16,681 nucleotides of DNA from an uncultured Cryomorphaceae bacterium (GCA_937900215.1 CALCFH010000215.1:1-16681), one strand, 5' to 3'. Shown: positions 1 through 7,957, counted from the first letter of the stretch. Numbers and translations are program-made. Notes: generated by a model not told the origin, from the letters alone.

Positions 1-246
1 GGGTTAATCAATAAAATCTGCGTGCCGGGTGAACTTATCAATGAATGCATTATCATTGCTGAGAAATGTGCGGCGCAATCGTCTACTGCTTTGGCACTCA
101 CTATAGAAGCGGTAAATGCCGGAATGATGGATAGAAGGATGGGATATGAGACCGAAATCAACAATTTTGGAAGAGCTTTCGCTACCCACGATTTTAAAGA
201 GGGAACCACTGCCTTCTTAGAAAAGAGGAAGCCCACTTTCGAATAA
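1..246 (+). CDS. Enoyl-CoA hydratase/isomerase (crotonase family), 3' part only
   Basis: The reading frame is open from the first base and stops with TAA at 244-246, so the gene begins outside the window and only about 81 C-terminal residues are visible. The end of the protein reads like the C-terminal helical region of the crotonase superfamily: an ALTIEAVNAG helix, then FATHDFKEG and TAFLEKRKPTF, the usual ending of short-chain enoyl-CoA hydratases. Such enzymes hydrate trans-2-enoyl-CoA in fatty-acid or amino-acid breakdown in the cytoplasm. The catalytic glutamates and oxyanion hole lie in the missing part, so hydratase, isomerase or another crotonase activity cannot be separated. The GTG at 22 is an internal codon, not the start. 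A strong terminator follows 23 bases after the stop. Confidence 0.88.
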   Translation, partial: GLINKICVPGELINECIIIAEKCAAQSSTALALTIEAVNAGMMDRRMGYETEINNFGRAFATHDFKEGTTAFLEKRKPTFE

Positions 247-269
247 ATCTGAAATGAGGAAGAAAAAAA

Positions 270-313
270 CGAGCGAATAGTTTGCATACTATTCGCTCGC
301 TTTTATTTTATTC
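270..313. terminator. Bidirectional intrinsic terminator
   Basis: A perfect 12-bp stem (270-281 with 288-299, CGAGCGAATAGT) closes a 6-base loop. On the + strand it is followed by a T-rich run (CTTTTATTTTATT). On the minus strand the stem is followed by seven consecutive T residues. It lies between the convergent enoyl-CoA hydratase and S4-protein genes and should end both transcripts. Confidence 0.9.
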
Positions 314-346
314 CTATGCCAATGTCATTCAAAAACAGTTGAGTAC

Positions 347-715
347 CTAATCTGAATCTGTAAGTCGATCTATTTCTCTTCTGTCTTTCTTGGTCGGCCT
401 TCCCGTTCCTACTTGTCGTTGCAAGGAACGCATCAACTTTAAAAAAGTCTCTTTTTCTTTTTCCTCTGCAGAAGTAATATCTAAGATATAATCTAAGACT
501 TTTGGAGCGCCCACCCTTGAAGGAGGCAAGTCTTTCACCTGATATTTTCGAATAATACCAATCGTTCGAATGGAAATTTCATCGCCTACCTTTATAGATC
601 TAGAAGGCTTTACAACCTGCCCATTTACCTGAACACTTTCTTTCTGAATGGTTTCCGAAGAAACAGAGCGCGTCTTCATTAAACGAACACACCAAAGAAA
701 CTTATCAATACGCAT
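347..715 (-). CDS. S4-domain RNA-binding protein, Hsp15 (HslR)-like
   Basis: A 122-residue basic protein. Residues 1-50 form an S4 RNA-binding fold (MRIDKFLWCVRLMKTRS, then VQVNGQVVKPSRSIKVGDEI), and a Lys/Arg-rich tail ends in GRPTKKDRREIDRL. This matches the Hsp15/HslR group, which in E. coli (about 133 residues) binds 50S subunits carrying nascent chains and helps recycle stalled ribosomes. That role is known for the family and only inferred here. The gene lies 15 bases downstream of the DUF2911 gene on the same strand and probably shares its transcript. No Shine-Dalgarno sequence is visible before the ATG, which is usual for Bacteroidota. The transcript should end at the 270-299 hairpin. 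Confidence 0.88.
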   Translation of the reverse strand: MRIDKFLWCVRLMKTRSVSSETIQKESVQVNGQVVKPSRSIKVGDEISIRTIGIIRKYQVKDLPPSRVGAPKVLDYILDITSAEEKEKETFLKLMRSLQRQVGTGRPTKKDRREIDRLTDSD

Positions 716-730
716 ACATTAGCTTATAGC

Positions 731-1228
731 TTATGGCTTCGTTAGAGGAATTACTACCGAGGTCTTTTCCCATTCAATGATTAAACTCTCTTCTGTAAAT
801 CGCATGCTTAGTTGCTCAACCAATTGATCTAAGGTCACAATATCTACAGAAACAACTAATACATCCTTCGATTTCGAATAGCTATATGCACCCCAATTAT
901 CGCTCTCTGAATTAAAATGAATCTTCCATCCCTCCGCTGTTGGAGTAGTAAATAATCCATAAGTTCCAGCTGCCAAGCGTTCGCCACCAACAATTAAATC
1001 CTGCGATAGAGTGATGATACTGTTCTCATTGGCTCCTGTTCTCCATATTTTATTATAGGGTACAAGCTCGCCAAAAATGGTTCTGCCTTTAACCGATGGA
1101 GCGCCATACGCTATTTCCACCCTAACGCCTTCTATTGTGGCAGAAGCTTCCATGCGCGGACTTTTCTTCTTTTGTCCAAACACACTACTGCTCACTATCA
1201 ACATCGAAACTAAAAGATACTTCCACAT
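731..1228 (-). CDS. DUF2911 secreted protein
   Basis: A 165-residue protein with a cleavable signal peptide (hydrophobic residues 4-17, then VFGQ/KKKS). The core carries the DUF2911 signature: YGAPSVKGR at 41-49, IFGELVPYNKIWRTGANENS at 51-70, then a GG..LAAGTYGLFT segment. The family is common in Bacteroidota, is exported, and has no established function. The protein consists of one domain of the expected size with no lipobox, so a soluble periplasmic location is likely. It is the first gene of a probable two-gene unit with the S4 protein. A weak box (TATCTTTA on the minus strand, 1251-1258) lies about 22 bases before the ATG but differs by one base from TAnnTTTG, so the promoter is uncertain. 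Confidence 0.88.
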   Translation of the reverse strand: MWKYLLVSMLIVSSSVFGQKKKSPRMEASATIEGVRVEIAYGAPSVKGRTIFGELVPYNKIWRTGANENSIITLSQDLIVGGERLAAGTYGLFTTPTAEGWKIHFNSESDNWGAYSYSKSKDVLVVSVDIVTLDQLVEQLSMRFTEESLIIEWEKTSVVIPLTKP

Positions 1229-1275
1229 ATGAACTCGATTTTCATTTTGCTAAAGATAGTTTGTCTAAAAATATT

Positions 1276-1306
1276 TTTGTTTATTTTATAAACTTGTTTA
1301 CATTTG
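1276..1306 (+). promoter_or_regulatory. Bacteroidota-type promoter for the membrane protein/HTH_34 operon
   Basis: TTTG at 1276-1279, a 19-base spacer, and TACATTTG at 1299-1306 match the TTTG / TAnnTTTG consensus for the primary sigma factor of this phylum. Transcription would start near 1312, giving a leader of only about 14 bases before the ATG at 1326. The spacer also holds an inverted repeat (GTTTA 1279-1283, TAAAC 1289-1293). Confidence 0.7.
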
Positions 1307-1316
1307 TTGAAACAAA
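1303..1316. promoter_or_regulatory. Palindrome over the -7 box and start site (candidate operator)
   Basis: TTTGTT-GA-AACAAA is a perfect 6-bp inverted repeat with a 2-base centre, overlapping the last bases of the TACATTTG box and the predicted start site. A protein bound here would block the promoter. The HTH_34 regulator encoded by the second gene of this operon is the obvious candidate. That link is inference from position only. Confidence 0.45.
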
Positions 1317-1325
1317 ATCGCAATC

Positions 1326-1919
1326 ATGAATACAATTGAACAAGCTCAACAACTAAAAACCATTGCCGATATGTTAGAGCGCACGCGTTATAATATTCGC
1401 AGCAACAGTATTTTCTACCTCATCTGGGGCTGGTTAGTCCTTCTTTCGGTATTGATTGAGTACATCTTACTTACTCAATTCAACTCACCCTATCATTTTA
1501 TGGTTTGGATAATCAGTATGCCTCTTGCAGGTGTTAGCAGTTCTTTGGCTGGAAGGAAGCACCGCTTAAAACAAAAGCATACCACCCTAATGGATTCTGT
1601 TATGAAGTTTCTTTGGATCGGAATTACGATGGGTATTTTCTTTTCTCTTGCTTTCTCGAACGTTATTGGATGGACACACAGCTATGTCTTAATTATTCTC
1701 TTCTATGGCATAGGCACATTCGTTTCTGGCGGAGTGCTAAAATTTAAACCTCTAACCATTGGCGGTATTCTCTCCATTGTACTCAGCTTCGTTATTGCTT
1801 TTATTCCCGATTTACATAAGAGCTTTGAAAACGTATTGCTTCTTCTAGCACTCAGTGTAACCATGAGTTACCTTATACCGGGTTATATGTTAAGATCAAA
1901 AGTGAGCCTAGATGTTTGA
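1326..1919 (+). CDS. Six-helix integral membrane protein, function unknown
   Basis: A 197-residue protein with a short N-terminal cytoplasmic-looking helix (residues 1-28, EQAQQLKTIADMLERTR) and about six hydrophobic segments near 29-50, 57-75, 92-112, 118-137, 141-160 and 167-187. No catalytic or transport motif is recognisable. Its stop overlaps the start of the HTH_34 regulator gene by 8 bases (ATGTTTGA), so the two are translationally coupled. Pairs of a small membrane protein and an HTH_34 regulator occur in Bacteroidota genomes, which suggests that the membrane protein senses something or is controlled by the regulator. Start choice: the ATG lies just downstream of a good promoter and no earlier in-frame ATG follows it. 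Confidence 0.82.
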   Translation: MNTIEQAQQLKTIADMLERTRYNIRSNSIFYLIWGWLVLLSVLIEYILLTQFNSPYHFMVWIISMPLAGVSSSLAGRKHRLKQKHTTLMDSVMKFLWIGITMGIFFSLAFSNVIGWTHSYVLIILFYGIGTFVSGGVLKFKPLTIGGILSIVLSFVIAFIPDLHKSFENVLLLLALSVTMSYLIPGYMLRSKVSLDV

Positions 1920-2193
1920 ACCTCTCGATCCCCTTTTGCACAACCAATTGCGATTGCAGATTATGAGTTTGCTCATTGGAATTGAAAATGCCGAATTCGG
2001 ATTCCTTCTAGATGAAACGGGCTCTACTCGTGGCAATCTAAGCGTTCAGCTTAATAAACTCAAAGAAGCAGGATACATCGAAATTGAGAAGGGATATAAA
2101 GGCAACTATCCGAATACGAAATGCTCTATTAGTGCGCTTGGAAGAAATGCGTTTTCTACTTATTTCGAGGCATTGAAATCCTACAAACCTTAA
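1912..2193 (+). CDS. Winged-helix transcriptional regulator (HTH_34 type)
   Basis: A 93-residue single-domain DNA-binding protein. It starts with LDPLLHNQLRLQIMSLL, the first helix of the HTH_34 / MarR-ArsR-like winged helix. The recognition region is STRGNLSVQLNKLKEAGYI (39-56), and a wing follows (EIEKGYKGNYPNTKCSIS) with a closing helix LGRNAFSTYFEAL. It matches the short HTH_34 family (usually 80-100 residues) in length and motif order. It has no ligand-binding domain or cysteine pair for metal sensing. It overlaps the upstream membrane-protein gene by 8 bases. The likely role is repression of its own operon through the palindrome at 1303-1316; this is inferred. Confidence 0.88.
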   Translation: MFEPLDPLLHNQLRLQIMSLLIGIENAEFGFLLDETGSTRGNLSVQLNKLKEAGYIEIEKGYKGNYPNTKCSISALGRNAFSTYFEALKSYKP

Positions 2194-2211
2194 GCAGTGC
2201 TATTTCTTTGC

Positions 2212-2233
2212 AGGGTTGGATTATTCCAGCCCT
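2212..2233. terminator. Weak hairpin between convergent genes
   Basis: AGGGTTGGA (2212-2220) pairs with TCCAGCCCT (2225-2233), with one G-T pair and a TTAT loop. It fills the 40-base gap between the regulator gene and fhs, ending just before the fhs stop codon. There is no long T-run on either side, so termination efficiency is uncertain. Confidence 0.4.
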
Positions 2234-3892
2234 TTAGAATAGGCCTTGAATATTGCCCTGCGCATCTACAAATATGTCGTGTGCAGCAGGACGAATCGGA
2301 AGGCCCGGCATGCGCATCATTTCTCCTGCAATGGGGACAATAAAGCCTGCTCCAGCACTCAATTCAACATCGCTTATTTTAAAGGTATAGTCTTTCGGAC
2401 TTCCCAAGCGCGCGGGATCGTCTGAAATAGACTTTTGTGTTTTGGCCATACAAACCAAGAGGTTCTTGCCAAGATTTGCCTCAAATAAATCCAATTTTCT
2501 CTTGGCCTTGGCGCTCATTTCAATATCCTGAGCTCGGTAATACGAAGTGGCTAATGTTCTTATTTTATCTTCCAACCTTGCCTCTGCCTCGTATAAAAAC
2601 TTGGGCGTATTAACACTCTTATCTAAAACTGAACTTACAGCCTCAGCCAATTCGATGGCCCCTTCTCCGCCCTGAGCCCAGGCCTTACTTACTACCGCTA
2701 CCACCCCTTCGGCTTCGCACAACTGCTGAAGTAATTTCACTTCATCGTCAGAATCTGAAACAAAGTGATTTAGTGCCACAATGGGTTCTAATCCAAACTT
2801 TGCGGCATTTCGTATGTGGTGTTGCAAATTAGAGAAGCCCTTTCTCAGTGCGTTTAAATCAGTTTTATCCAGTTCTTTCAATCCCAATCCGCCATGGTAT
2901 TTCAGGGCACGAATGGTAGCAACCAAAACCAATGCATCTGGAAAAATACCTCCTACTCGGCATTTAATATCTATGAACTTCTCTCCACCAAGGTCAAATC
3001 CAAATCCGGCTTCGGTTACGGTAATATCTGCCAAATTCATTGCGGCTTTGGTGGCCAGTAAGCTATTGGTTCCCTGAGCAATATTTGCAAAAGGCCCCCC
3101 ATGCATCAGAATGGGATTTCCTTCTAAGCTCTGCACCAAATTGGGCTTTAAAGCATCGCGTAACAGAGCCGTCATGGCACCTTGAGCTTTCATATCCTTT
3201 GCGCGAATGAGCCCTTCCTTCCCTTGTCCTAATACAATATTTCCCACTCTTTCGGTAAGATCCTCGTATCCGTTTGCCAAACAAAGAATAGCCATAATCT
3301 CCGATGCGGCTGTGATATCAAATCCGCTTTCGCGGGGAAACCCGTTTGCTTTTCCACCTAAAGCAATGGTGGTTTGCCTGAGAGCCCGATCATTCATATC
3401 TATTACTCTTTTGAAAAAGAGCTGACGCAAATCGATCTCTGGACTAAGTTTATGATGTAAATGATTGTCTAATAAAGCAGCTAAGAGATTATGTGCCCGT
3501 TCAACTGCATAGATGTCGCCCGTAAAATGAAGATTGATGTCTTCCATCGGAAGCGCTTGTGCATAGCCTCCTCCCGTGGCTCCTCCCTTCATTCCAAATA
3601 CGGGTCCGAGCGAAGGCTCACGCAATGCGGCAGCGGCCTTCTTTCCAATTTTCGCCAATCCATCCAACAAACCAATGGTGCAGGTGGTCTTTCCCTCTCC
3701 AGCGGGTGTAGGAGAGACGGCCGAAACCAATACGAGTTTTCCCTTCTTGGGCTGTTGCTGACCATAACTTAGAGGGATTTTTGCCTTGTACTTGCCATAG
3801 ACCTCTAACTCTTCTGAAGAAATTCCCAGCTTTGCTGCAATCTCTACAATGGGTAAGGCCTGGGCTTTACGGGCAATCTCTATATCGGTCAT
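2234..3892 (-). CDS. fhs: Formate-tetrahydrofolate ligase
   Basis: Joins formate to tetrahydrofolate using ATP, giving 10-formyl-THF for purine synthesis and one-carbon metabolism in the cytoplasm. The 552-residue length is normal for the family (about 555). Diagnostic motifs are the nucleotide-binding loop PTPAGEGKTT (61-70), REPSLGPVFGMKGGATGGG (91-109), PMEDINLHFTGD (115-126) and FGFDLGGEKF. The C terminus ends in GEMMRMPGLPIRPAAHDIFV, also typical. The gene starts 13 bases after the sucB stop on the same strand, so it is probably the third gene of the sucA-sucB-fhs transcript. No Shine-Dalgarno sequence is visible. Its place in a TCA-cycle operon is unusual. Confidence 0.97.
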   Translation of the reverse strand: MTDIEIARKAQALPIVEIAAKLGISSEELEVYGKYKAKIPLSYGQQQPKKGKLVLVSAVSPTPAGEGKTTCTIGLLDGLAKIGKKAAAALREPSLGPVFGMKGGATGGGYAQALPMEDINLHFTGDIYAVERAHNLLAALLDNHLHHKLSPEIDLRQLFFKRVIDMNDRALRQTTIALGGKANGFPRESGFDITAASEIMAILCLANGYEDLTERVGNIVLGQGKEGLIRAKDMKAQGAMTALLRDALKPNLVQSLEGNPILMHGGPFANIAQGTNSLLATKAAMNLADITVTEAGFGFDLGGEKFIDIKCRVGGIFPDALVLVATIRALKYHGGLGLKELDKTDLNALRKGFSNLQHHIRNAAKFGLEPIVALNHFVSDSDDEVKLLQQLCEAEGVVAVVSKAWAQGGEGAIELAEAVSSVLDKSVNTPKFLYEAEARLEDKIRTLATSYYRAQDIEMSAKAKRKLDLFEANLGKNLLVCMAKTQKSISDDPARLGSPKDYTFKISDVELSAGAGFIVPIAGEMMRMPGLPIRPAAHDIFVDAQGNIQGLF

Positions 3893-3905
3893 TTCAAAAT
3901 GGGAT

Positions 3906-5105
3906 TTACAACTCTAGCGCTTTTTCTATTTGATTGTTCATCAACAGTTCCGTTGGATTTTCTAGAGCTTCTTTAACTGCCACTAAGAACCCAACACTTT
4001 CTTTTCCATCAATAATTCGATGGTCGTATGAAAGAGCAACATACATAATAGGACGAACGACAATTTCTCCGTTCACCACCACAGGACGCTCTACAATATT
4101 GTGCATTCCTAAAATGGCGCTTTGAGGTGGATTGATAATGGGCGTTGAAAGCATCGATCCAAATACTCCACCATTAGTAATGGTAAAGGTTCCACCCGTC
4201 ATTTCATCAATCGTAATATCGCCTTCACGGGCGCGTATGGCCAATCGCTTAATCTCCCTTTCAACTCCGGCAAAACTCAAATTCTCTGCATTGCGCACAA
4301 CGGGAACGACCAATCCTCTTGGACCACTTACGGCTATGGAGATATCACAATATTCGAAAGTGATCATATCATCGCCATCGATCATGGCATTTACCGTTGG
4401 ATAAAGCTTCAAGGCACGTGTTACCGCCAGGGTGAAGAAAGACATAAAGCCGAGACCTACTCCATGCTTTTCAGCAAATTTGGTTTTGTGAACCGCTCTT
4501 AGATCGAATATAGGTTTCATATCTACCTCGTTGAAGGTAGTCAGCATGGCGGTCTCACTCTTAACCGCTACCAATCTCTTTGCAAGACTGCGGCGAAGAC
4601 TGCTCATGCGTTTGCGCTCGGTAGAGCGAGGACCTCCAGTGGAAGTTCCCATGCTTACCGCCGCATTCACCACATCTTCTTTAGTAATTCGGCCATCCCT
4701 GCCAGTTCCGGCATTCAGCTTAACCCCTTTCTCGTCCATCAATTTCTTGGCGGCGGGAGAAGGAGTGCCCGTGGCGTAATTCGTAGTGGGTGCCGCTGCA
4801 GGAGCAGGCTTCGCCTCCACTTTTTCTTCGGCTTTTTTCTCAGGAGCAGAACCTCCTTCAGGGGCAGAAGCGCTGGTATCGATGGTACAAACCACTTGAC
4901 CCACCGCCACCACTTCGCCTTCGGAAGCAATGAGTTTAATAATACCGCTTTCTTCGGCAGGCAAGGCCAAGGTAGCTTTGTCGGAGTCTACTTCGGCAAT
5001 TTCTTGGTCCTTCTCAACATAGTCGCCATCTTGTACCAACCATGAAGCAATCTCAACTTCAGAGATGGATTCGCCAGGAGAAGGTACTTTCATTTCAAGG
5101 ATCAT
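3906..5105 (-). CDS. sucB: 2-oxoglutarate dehydrogenase E2, dihydrolipoamide succinyltransferase
   Basis: Transfers the succinyl group from the lipoyl arm to CoA, forming the core of the 2-oxoglutarate dehydrogenase complex. The 399 residues show the usual order: a lipoyl domain (1-77) with the lipoylated lysine in DSDKATL (Lys43), an Ala/Pro/Glu-rich linker (78-110), a peripheral-subunit-binding domain (about 112-148, TPSPAAKKLMDEKG), and the catalytic domain (about 165-399) with the active-site motif DHRIIDG (361-367; His362, Asp366). Single lipoyl domain, DSDKA and a RKRMSSLR entry to the catalytic domain fit SucB better than the acetyltransferase of pyruvate dehydrogenase. It starts 18 bases after the sucA stop. 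Lys43 is a likely target of LplA encoded at 12877-13866. Confidence 0.97.
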   Translation of the reverse strand: MILEMKVPSPGESISEVEIASWLVQDGDYVEKDQEIAEVDSDKATLALPAEESGIIKLIASEGEVVAVGQVVCTIDTSASAPEGGSAPEKKAEEKVEAKPAPAAAPTTNYATGTPSPAAKKLMDEKGVKLNAGTGRDGRITKEDVVNAAVSMGTSTGGPRSTERKRMSSLRRSLAKRLVAVKSETAMLTTFNEVDMKPIFDLRAVHKTKFAEKHGVGLGFMSFFTLAVTRALKLYPTVNAMIDGDDMITFEYCDISIAVSGPRGLVVPVVRNAENLSFAGVEREIKRLAIRAREGDITIDEMTGGTFTITNGGVFGSMLSTPIINPPQSAILGMHNIVERPVVVNGEIVVRPIMYVALSYDHRIIDGKESVGFLVAVKEALENPTELLMNNQIEKALEL

Positions 5106-5123
5106 AGCAGGATAGGTTTTATT

Positions 5124-7859
5124 TTAAATTTCAAATGTTTTGGCAATCAGATCGTGCTGAATTTTATGTGCTGCTTGATGCGATCCGGAGGCAGGTGCTG
5201 CACTCGCAGGCGCACTTACATCCAACCAATTTATATCGCGTAAACTCAATAGAATATGCGCTCTTGCACCCATATTCTGTGGCTCTTCCTGAGCCCAAAC
5301 AATTTTCTCAGCATGGGTATAGCTCTTCAAGGCTTCTCTAAATTGCTTTTCTGGGAAGGGATAGAGTTGTTCTATTCGAATGAGGGCTACCTCATCGGCC
5401 GAACGTGTGCTGCGCTCCTCCAACAATTCATAATACAATTTGCCCGAGCAGAATACCACTTTCTTTATGCTCTGCTTGTCTTCTACCGAATCGTCTATGA
5501 GCTCCTTAAAGTTGCCCTTGGTAAATTCAGAAAGTGAAGAAACACATTTTGGGTGTCTCAATAAACTCTTGGGAGACATGACTACCAATGGCTTCCGGAA
5601 CGGACGTTTTAATTGACGTCTCAACAGATGGAAGAAATTAGCCGGGGTAGTCACATTCACTACTTGAATATTGTACTGGGCCGACATCTGTAAAAACCTC
5701 TCCAATCGTGCGCTAGAATGTTCCGCACCCTGTCCTTCATATCCATGGGGAAGGAGGAGTACCAGTCCGTTCTGTATTCTCCATTTGTCTTCCGCAGCCG
5801 TAATAAACTGATCAATGATAATCTGTGCTCCATTGGCAAAATCGCCAAACTGCGCTTCCCATAGAGTCAAGCCGTCTGGTGTAGCTAGGGCATAGCCGTA
5901 ATCAAAACCAAGAACACCATATTCACTTAGGTGAGAGTTGTAGGCAGTCATTCTGCCTTGATTCTCACGCATATCATTCAGTAAATTGTACTCTTCCTCA
6001 GAGTCTTCTACCTTAATAATGGCATGCCTATGAGAGAAGGTTCCGCGCTCACAATCTTCCCCGCTCAAGCGAACGCCATGACCTTCTAAAAGCAATGAAC
6101 CATAAGCGAGTAACTCACCCATAGCCCAGTCTAGTGCATCTCTTTCGTTCACCATCTTAGCTCGATCTCCCAAAAGACGAACAATCTTATTGAAGAATTT
6201 CTTGCCCTCCGGAAGCTGAGTGATTTTTTCGACAATAAACCGCAATTCTTCTTCTGCAAATCCGGTCTCCGGTGAGAAGTCGAAGTCTGCGGGCTTACTG
6301 GGCCTCAAATGACTGTAGTAGTCTTCTAAGAACGGAATAATCACGTTCTTTTCTATCTCCTTTGACTCGTCGAAATCTTCTTCCAAGGTAGCCTTGAAGC
6401 TACTCTCTAATTCTTTGATTATATCTTTTCCAACTACGCCCTCTGCAATGAGTTTCTTAGAGTAGATCTCTCTAGGATTGGGGTGTTTGGCAATGGCTTT
6501 ATACAGTAAAGGTTGAGTAAAACGCGGCTCATCGCCTTCGTTGTGCCCGTACTTTCTGTAACACAGTAAGTCAACAAAAATATTTTTGTTGTAGCGCTGT
6601 CTATACTCTACTGCAAAGAGAATGGCATGACAAACGGCTTCCACATCATCGCCATTTACGTGCAAAACGGGCGCTAATACAACCTTGGCTATATCTGTAC
6701 AATAGGTAGACGAACGCGCATCTAAATAATTGGTGGTAAAACCCACTTGATTATTGATAACGATATGGATTGTTCCTCCGGTTTTATATCCATCTAAGGT
6801 TTCCATCTGTACCACCTCGTAGATAATACCTTGGGCGGCTACCGATGCATCTCCATGTATAAGTATGGGAAGTACTTTGCCCGCAGTAGTTCCATAATCG
6901 CTGTTGATTCTCGCTCGGGCGATACCTTCTACTACGGCATCTACGGCATCCAAATGCGAAGGATTGGGCGATAAGTTGAGGCGTATTTCCCTTCCGTTCT
7001 CCAACGTTTTGGTGGATGAATACCCCAAATGGTACTTCACATCTCCATCTAATTCTTCACCGTCGAAGAATTTACCCTCAAATTCTGAAAAAATATCGCG
7101 GGGTTCTTTTCCAAAAACGTTCGACAAAACATTGAGCCTACCTCTATGGGCCATGCCCATTACAATCTCTTTTACGCCTAATTCAGAAGCCCTATTTACC
7201 AGCATGGTTAGAGCAGGAATAAGCGACTCTGCTCCTTCAATAGAGAAGCGCTTCTGACCTACAAACTTGGTGTTTAAGAAATTCTCAAAAGAAACGGCCT
7301 CATTGAGCTTACTCAATATGGCTTTTTTCTGATCTACATTAAAATTGGGTTGATTCTCTGTGGCATGAAGCCTAGACAAAATCCATCCAACCACCTCCTT
7401 ATCACGAATATACATGAACTCCAATCCGATGGATTGGCAATAGGCTGCATTCAAATAGCGCAGTATTTCCGACAAAGGAGACGGAGCGCTAAGGCCCACC
7501 TCTGCAGCTGCCATAAAGGATGTGCCGAGGTCTTTATCAGACAAACCGTAATTGGTTAAGTCTAGAGACGGACTGTAGGTTCTTCTAGACCGAACCGGAT
7601 TGGTGGCCGTAAAGAGATGCCCTCTTTTACGGTAATCATTGATAAGATCGATCACCAAAAACTCTTTGCGAAGCTCTTCTGGAACTTCGCTCATTTCTAT
7701 CTCTCGAGCCTCAAAAGAATAACCTTCTTGGGCAAAATCATAGCCCTGAAAAAAAGCTCTCCAACTCGGTTCTACGCTATCTGGATAACGTAAGTATTTT
7801 TCGTAGAGTTCATCTATGAACCCTATATGTGCACTTCCTAAGAAGGAAAATCTATCCAT
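5124..7859 (-). CDS. sucA: 2-oxoglutarate dehydrogenase E1 (decarboxylating, thiamine diphosphate)
   Basis: Decarboxylates 2-oxoglutarate and succinylates the lipoyl arm of SucB, in the TCA cycle. The 911 residues match the E1o family (about 900-950). The N-terminal tail FIDELYEKYLRYPDSVEPSW (14-33) is the conserved E1o segment that contacts E2. Motifs visible include MAHRGRLNVL (236-245), SPNPSHLDAVDAVVEG (297-312), the thiamine-diphosphate segment GDASVAAQG to VINNQVGFTT (336-376), YRKYGHNEGDEPRFTQP (434-450), and late in the protein HGYEGQGAEHSSARLERFLQ. The C-terminal SHQAAHKIQHDLI is also typical. First gene of the sucA-sucB-fhs operon. E3 (lipoamide dehydrogenase) is not in the window. 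Confidence 0.97.
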   Translation of the reverse strand: MDRFSFLGSAHIGFIDELYEKYLRYPDSVEPSWRAFFQGYDFAQEGYSFEAREIEMSEVPEELRKEFLVIDLINDYRKRGHLFTATNPVRSRRTYSPSLDLTNYGLSDKDLGTSFMAAAEVGLSAPSPLSEILRYLNAAYCQSIGLEFMYIRDKEVVGWILSRLHATENQPNFNVDQKKAILSKLNEAVSFENFLNTKFVGQKRFSIEGAESLIPALTMLVNRASELGVKEIVMGMAHRGRLNVLSNVFGKEPRDIFSEFEGKFFDGEELDGDVKYHLGYSSTKTLENGREIRLNLSPNPSHLDAVDAVVEGIARARINSDYGTTAGKVLPILIHGDASVAAQGIIYEVVQMETLDGYKTGGTIHIVINNQVGFTTNYLDARSSTYCTDIAKVVLAPVLHVNGDDVEAVCHAILFAVEYRQRYNKNIFVDLLCYRKYGHNEGDEPRFTQPLLYKAIAKHPNPREIYSKKLIAEGVVGKDIIKELESSFKATLEEDFDESKEIEKNVIIPFLEDYYSHLRPSKPADFDFSPETGFAEEELRFIVEKITQLPEGKKFFNKIVRLLGDRAKMVNERDALDWAMGELLAYGSLLLEGHGVRLSGEDCERGTFSHRHAIIKVEDSEEEYNLLNDMRENQGRMTAYNSHLSEYGVLGFDYGYALATPDGLTLWEAQFGDFANGAQIIIDQFITAAEDKWRIQNGLVLLLPHGYEGQGAEHSSARLERFLQMSAQYNIQVVNVTTPANFFHLLRRQLKRPFRKPLVVMSPKSLLRHPKCVSSLSEFTKGNFKELIDDSVEDKQSIKKVVFCSGKLYYELLEERSTRSADEVALIRIEQLYPFPEKQFREALKSYTHAEKIVWAQEEPQNMGARAHILLSLRDINWLDVSAPASAAPASGSHQAAHKIQHDLIAKTFEI

Positions 7860-7892
7860 ATTTTAAATCCAACCGGCGGGTTTATTCGCGTT

Positions 7893-7900
7893 CAAAAATA
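7893..7900 (-). promoter_or_regulatory. Probable -7 box of the sucA-sucB-fhs operon
   Basis: On the minus strand this reads TATTTTTG, an exact TAnnTTTG match, 33 bases before the sucA ATG. Transcription would start near 7886-7888, giving a leader of under 30 bases. No clean TTTG element is seen at the expected distance; that position is occupied by the palindrome at 7922-7933. Confidence 0.55.
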
Positions 7901-7921
7901 CAATTAATACTGCCCTACATG

Positions 7922-7933
7922 GTAAAGCTTTAC
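7922..7933. promoter_or_regulatory. Perfect palindrome between divergent promoters
   Basis: GTAAAGCTTTAC is a perfect 12-bp palindrome. It lies about 21 bases upstream of the sucA -7 box and 12 bases upstream of the -7 box of the outer-membrane protein gene, covering the -33 zone of both. It could be an operator acting in both directions. No regulator is known for it. Confidence 0.35.
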
Positions 7934-7945
7934 AGCCTTCTCGCT

Positions 7946-7953
7946 TATCTTTG
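7946..7953 (+). promoter_or_regulatory. -7 box directly before the outer-membrane protein gene
   Basis: TATCTTTG is an exact TAnnTTTG match ending 4 bases before the ATG at 7958. With the usual distance to the start site, transcription would begin at or next to the ATG, so the mRNA may have little or no leader. Confidence 0.55.
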
Positions 7954-7957
7954 AGCT

